In this document: in pieces, positions 40,404-43,842 of the stretch | How the letters are laid out: each line of letters opens with the position of its first letter | How positions within the stretch are numbered: position 1 is the stretch's first letter | DNA from: Bacteroides sp. CAG:545 | GTDB taxonomy: Bacteria; Bacteroidota; Bacteroidia; Bacteroidales; UBA932 | Assembly: GCA_000432515.1 (NCBI GenBank) | Contig: HF996028.1 | Span: forward strand, 78,640 to 122,481 | Reading direction: 5' to 3' | DNA: 43,842 bases | Position numbers and translations under genes: made by a program | The notes under the pieces: model-generated | The model's database searches: none | Told to the model about the DNA's origin: nothing | Seen by the model: the letters and a program-made list of their open reading frames with translations, nothing else

Positions 40404-42066
40404 ATGAGACTGAATTCCCTTTTCGCTGCATTCACCGCCATTGCGGTATTGTGTACCTGCACTCCATCAGCTGCTGAAAACGACAAAAAGCCCGGCAACG
40501 GAGAGCAGACAAATCCTGATCCTGAGGAAAAACCCGGACAGACTCTGCCGGAGACAATCAAGATTCTCGCTATCGGAAACAGTTTTTCCGCAGATGCAGT
40601 GGAGCAGGAACTGTACGGATTATTTGAAGCTGCAGGACAGAAAGTTATCATTGGCAACCTTTACATAGGCGGATGTCCGTTGGAGAAGCATGCAGCGAAT
40701 GCGGCTTCAGACGCAGCTGCATACAGTTACCGCAAGATTTCCGGCGGCACCATGACCAAGACGTCTGACACGAAGATGTCGCAGGCATTGGCTGATGAGG
40801 ACTGGACATTCATCAGCGTACAGGAGGGTGCGGGATACCACGGATATTACAACACCACCTACAAGAACACGACGCATTCGATGGAACCGGCATTGACAAG
40901 TCTTATCAAGGTGATACGGTCCAAATGCAAGAACGCGAAACTGGTTTACCATGCGCCGTGGGCGGCAAAGGCCGGTTATACGGGGAAAAAATTCAGTTTC
41001 TACGACTTCGACCAGAGCGTGATGTACAATATGATCTGCACCGCCACCCAGGAGGTTCTGAAGGCTCATCCTGAATTCAGCCTGTTCATGAACAGTATGG
41101 ATGCCGTACAAAACGCAAGGACATCATACATTGGCGACAATATGACCAGGGACGGATGGCACCTCAACTACACTACGGGAAGATACACGGTCGGATGCCT
41201 CTGGTATGAAAAAATTATGGGAAAAGAGCGTGGTCGGCAACAGCTATCGCCCGGCCGGAATGTCAGAAACTACGGCCAAGGTTTGTCAGACAGCGGCTCA
41301 TGAGGCATGTGAACACCCTTACTCCATTACAGACCTTTCATATTTCGAGAAGCCTGCAGACGAAGACAAAGAAGATGCTGAACGTGAAATCCTCGCACAA
41401 TGGTATTTCTCCCCTGAAAGGGCTGCCAGTGACGGGTGCATAAAGACCTGGACCGGCCAGGAGCTGCCGGGAGTGTACAGATACAGCAATGAACCTGGCG
41501 AGCGCGGTTTTTACAATGCCAATGGAAAAGGCAAAGGCAAACTCAGCTACATCCAGATAGACAAGACAGCGTGGCCTGGGGATGCTGCAGGACTGAGTAT
41601 TTTGGATGTAAGCAATGGAGGGCAGCCTGTGATGAGCGGACCTATGCCGGGAGACTGCTGGCAATTCGAGACTACCGGAAAGAATGATTTCCCTGAGGGC
41701 ACACAGCTGCACATGGTCTATACCTATAATCCGGGGAAGTTTGGCGCAAAGTATTGGATGATAGAGTATAAGGACGGCAAGGAATTCAAGCCGGTTCCTG
41801 CTTTCGAGCAAAAGACTGAAACGCTGAAGCTGAGTTCAGAGAACATTACCTACAATATGGCTTTCACAGCAGACCAGAAGATTGTGGAATTCACTGTCAC
41901 GTTGGAGAATTCTACTGACGAGTTCGTTGTACGTCAGAGATGCTGCTCAGCGTACCAGGTCAATGACAAATGGTTCGACAAACCTAACGTGAAGTGCGTT
42001 TCTCGCATCGCAGGCGACCCTTCAAACGAGGCAAAACCTCTGCCTACCATGTCGCGGGTTTTATAA
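40404..42066 (+). pseudogene. DUF4886-like (SGNH-type) exported protein gene broken by a +1 frameshift
   Basis: The first frame (40404-41303) gives a probable lipoprotein signal (MRLNSLFAAFTAIAVLCTC), a Pro/Glu linker and a DUF4886/SGNH-like domain: ILAIGNSFSADAVEQELYGLF carries the nucleophile-type GNSFS block, and TRDGWHLNY is the likely Asp-x-x-His block. At about 41223-41227 the sense passes to the +1 frame (41206-42066). Read across the shift, CLWYEKIMGK joins SVVGNSYRPAGMSETTAKVCQTAA smoothly. The tail after the shift frames a second domain (WYFSPERAASDGCIKTW... to MSRVL) I do not recognise. One extra G near 41226 explains it: mutation, sequencing error, or less likely programmed frameshifting. 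The first frame alone keeps both putative catalytic blocks. Confidence 0.75.
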
Positions 42067-42091
42067 CTTCTTGAAATTTTGTAAGAAAAAA

Positions 42092-42122
42092 TTTGCAGAA
42101 CCGGAAAAGAGTTGTAAATTTG
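42092..42122 (+). promoter_or_regulatory. Promoter of the tRNA-Gln/tRNA-Met operon
   Basis: TTTG (42092-42095), a 19-base gap, TAAATTTG (42115-42122), both exact. The mature tRNA-Gln begins 30 bases later. Confidence 0.85.
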
Positions 42123-42151
42123 CAGTCCCGTTGTGAAAACAATGCGGAAAT

Positions 42152-42222
42152 TGAGATATGGTGTAATGGTAGCACTACAGATTCTGGCTCTGTCAGTGAG
42201 GGTTCGAATCCTTCTATCTCAA
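42152..42222 (+). tRNA. tRNA-Gln (anticodon CUG)
   Basis: 71 bases. The acceptor TGAGATA pairs with TATCTCA. Anticodon arm ACAGA-TTCTGGC-TCTGT shows CTG. T arm GAGGG-TTCGAAT-CCTTC. Discriminator A, CCA not encoded. First of two tRNAs in one transcript, 24 bases before the second. Confidence 0.94.
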
Positions 42223-42246
42223 CAAATCTGGTCCCTGACCAGTTAC

Positions 42247-42323
42247 GGCGGGTTAGCTCAGCTGGTTAGAGCGCATGATTCATAATCATGAGGTCCGCAG
42301 TTCAATCCTGCGACCCGCTACCA
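42247..42323 (+). tRNA. tRNA-Met (anticodon CAU), probably elongator
   Basis: 77 bases including an encoded CCA (42321-42323). Acceptor GGCGGGT with ACCCGCT (first pair G-U). Anticodon arm CATGA-TTCATAA-TCATG shows CAT. The three consecutive G-C pairs of initiator tRNAs are missing from the anticodon stem, so it is elongator Met, or possibly tRNA-Ile2 with lysidine-modified CAU. Confidence 0.9.
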
Positions 42324-42332
42324 ATGCTTTAG

Positions 42333-42378
42333 AGTGTGACTGAAGACGTCTGAGAAGGCCGATTAGTCACGCTTTTTT
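42333..42378 (+). terminator. Terminator of the tRNA operon
   Basis: AGTGTGACT (42333-42341) pairs with AGTCACGCT (42365-42373) with one G-U and a 23-base loop, followed by a run of T to 42378. It ends 24 bases before the MATE start codon. Confidence 0.75.
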
Positions 42379-42402
42379 GTGTATATTGAAGAAATTCCAG
42401 AT

Positions 42403-43776
42403 ATGAACATATTGAATCGGGACATACTGAAGCTTGCTCTTCCGAGCATACTTGCCAATATCACCGTTCCTCTCGTGGGGATGGTGGACATCGCCATTGC
42501 CGGACACCTGAACGGGGAGGCAGCCGCACTCATCGGCGGCATTTCCATCGGAACGCTGCTGTTCGACTTGCTGTACTGGAACTTCAGTTTCCTGCGTGTC
42601 GGCACCGGAGGCCTTACGGCACAGGCCTATGGAAGAGATGACATGCATTCCGCAGCCGCCACTCTTGTCCGTTCCACCGGAGTGTCAATAATGATAGCAT
42701 TTGCCTGCATATTGCTCCAGTGGATATTTGTCGATATCTCGTTCATGTTCATTAAATGTACGCCTTACGTACGCGAACTGGCAGAGAGTTATTTCTACAT
42801 CCGCATCTGGGCAGCGCCGGCGACATTGACCTTAATGGCCCTGAAGGGCTGGTTCATCGGCATGCAGGACAGCGTAAGCGCGATGGTTGCCGATTTGATC
42901 GTCAATGGAATGAACATCGTGTGCAGCATCGCATTGGCCATGGGCATTCCGGCATTGGGATACGAAGGTATCGGATTCAACGGAATCGCGGCCGGCACCG
43001 TTCTCGCGCAGTATGCCGGACTGATTTCATCGGCTTCTATCATTTTCGTAAAATACCGGAAAAGAGTATTCAGCGGCTTCAAGGCGGCGGATATTGTCAA
43101 TGCATTCAGGGACAGCCACATGAAGCGTTTCTTCCACCTGAATGCCGACTTGTTCGTGCGTTCACTCTGCATCATGGCCGTATATGCCGGAATTACTGTC
43201 ATTTCAGCAAGATATGGCGACATGATGCTTGCGGTAAGTTCGATTCTCGTGCAGATAATGATGCTGTTCTCTTACTTTACTGACGGATTCGCATATGCAG
43301 GAGAGGCACTTATCGGCAAGTTCACGGGCAGAAAGGACGTGGCATCAGTCAGGCTCACTGTACGTTATGTATTCATATGGAGCTTAGGTGTCGCCTCTAT
43401 GTTTATGCTCCTGTATGCGTTCTGTTCTGAGCCTATGCTACGGATACTGACATCTGACAATTCCGTCATCTCGTCATCTATGGAGTTCATCCCTTGGCTG
43501 ATTCCTATGCCGATAATCGGCTGTGCAGCATTTACTTGGGACGGAATCTACGTGGGTGCCACGGCATCCAAGCCTATCAGGAACTCCAGCATCTGGGCTG
43601 TCATCGGTTTCTTTGCCGTCTGGTTTGCAAGCGCCTTGATAATGAAAACCGCCATAGCCGACAATCAGGCCATAGCGGTTCATATTCTGATGGCTGCATT
43701 CCTCGTCCACCTGGTCATCAGGATGATCTACGAGACAGTCCTCTACAGACGCAGCATCTTGAATTCAATCCAGTAA
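42403..43776 (+). CDS. MATE family multidrug/toxin efflux transporter (DinF-like)
   Basis: A 457-residue inner-membrane antiporter with 12 predicted helices in two homologous halves. The start MNILNRDILKLALPSILANITVPLVGMVDIAIAGHL and the loop FLRVGTGGLTAQAYGRDD are typical of the DinF branch of MATE proteins, which export drugs or metabolites against sodium or protons. The second half has FFHLNADLFVRSLCIMAVYAGITVISARYG and GFAYAGEALIGKFTGRKD. ATG 42403 is chosen over an in-frame GTG at 42379 that overlaps the tRNA terminator. The gene has its own strong terminator; no promoter box was seen, so read-through from the tRNA operon is possible. Substrate unknown. Confidence 0.92.
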   Translation: MNILNRDILKLALPSILANITVPLVGMVDIAIAGHLNGEAAALIGGISIGTLLFDLLYWNFSFLRVGTGGLTAQAYGRDDMHSAAATLVRSTGVSIMIAFACILLQWIFVDISFMFIKCTPYVRELAESYFYIRIWAAPATLTLMALKGWFIGMQDSVSAMVADLIVNGMNIVCSIALAMGIPALGYEGIGFNGIAAGTVLAQYAGLISSASIIFVKYRKRVFSGFKAADIVNAFRDSHMKRFFHLNADLFVRSLCIMAVYAGITVISARYGDMMLAVSSILVQIMMLFSYFTDGFAYAGEALIGKFTGRKDVASVRLTVRYVFIWSLGVASMFMLLYAFCSEPMLRILTSDNSVISSSMEFIPWLIPMPIIGCAAFTWDGIYVGATASKPIRNSSIWAVIGFFAVWFASALIMKTAIADNQAIAVHILMAAFLVHLVIRMIYETVLYRRSILNSIQ

Positions 43777-43805
43777 GAAACATCAGGGATTACCAAACAT
43801 AGAAA

Positions 43806-43839
43806 AGAGGCTGACCCAAAAGGGTTGGTCTCTTTTTTT
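43806..43839 (+). terminator. Terminator of the MATE gene
   Basis: A 12-position stem (43806-43817 with 43822-43833, three G-U pairs) and an AAAA loop are followed by a run of T to 43839, 29 bases after the stop codon. Confidence 0.9.
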
Positions 43840-43842
43840 ATA

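Noticed and set aside
41206..41230. Programmed -1 frameshifting in the DUF4886-like gene
   Set aside because: The downstream frame is +1, not -1, and there is no X-XXY-YYZ slippery heptamer at the junction; a simple indel is more likely.
42247..42323. Initiator tRNA-fMet for the CAU tRNA
   Set aside because: The anticodon stem lacks the three G-C pairs typical of initiator tRNAs.
1..43842. CRISPR arrays, insertion sequences, prophage or integrative elements
   Set aside because: No regularly spaced repeats, transposase, integrase or phage structural genes were seen, and no repeat pair flanks either tRNA locus.

Overview
The window comes from a member of the Bacteroidota, most likely order Bacteroidales. 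Evidence: a SusC/SusD pair with FecR and an ECF sigma factor, fimbrillin-like, BACON and DUF6528-type surface proteins, and repeated promoters of the Bacteroidetes type (-7 TAnnTTTG, sometimes with TTTG about 19-21 bases upstream) in place of the E. coli -10/-35. Genus cannot be fixed from sequence alone. Most of the window is chromosomal housekeeping. I saw no transposase, phage gene, CRISPR array or attachment site.

Layout. 1-430: the start of a lipoprotein gene running off the left edge, then a bidirectional terminator. 431-4775 (minus): wall and translation operon PBP1A - Ddl - PrmC, divergent from topA. 4919-8666: topA, an Lrp/AsnC regulator, and convergent ispD. 8775-14457 (plus): rod-shape operon mreB-mreC-mreD-mrdA-rodA with overlapping or touching genes. 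14562-21822: fabG, tRNA-Leu, fadD with a deoxynucleoside kinase, an unknown lipoprotein, a second acyl-CoA ligase, a small exported protein and queH. 22035-25888: hemerythrin (ScdA/RIC-like) protein, an unusual response regulator and a fused FeoA-FeoB, which look like one iron/redox unit. 25907-27331: a second deoxynucleoside kinase and an MBL-fold hydrolase.

27345-40232 (minus) is the most distinctive block: nine tightly packed genes in the order BACON lipoprotein - FecR - SusC - SusD - FN3/PKD/PQQ-like propeller lipoprotein - fimbrillin-like/DUF6528 propeller lipoprotein - ECF sigma - glycerophosphodiester phosphodiesterase lipoprotein - GlpT/UhpT-type transporter. It has the outer-membrane architecture of a polysaccharide utilisation locus but no glycoside hydrolase. 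Its only visible enzyme and inner-membrane carrier point to glycerophosphodiesters: capture at the surface, cleavage to glycerol-3-phosphate in the periplasm, and import. The sigma gene lies downstream of the genes it would be expected to control and has its own housekeeping-type -7 element. Divergent from the block is a DUF4886-like gene broken by a +1 frameshift.

42092-43839: a tRNA-Gln/tRNA-Met operon with promoter and terminator, then a MATE transporter with its terminator.

Across the whole window the heptamer CATTGAC/GTCAATG is strongly over-represented (about 75 copies by eye against about 5 expected by chance), on both strands and in genes and spacers alike. No annotated feature explains this.
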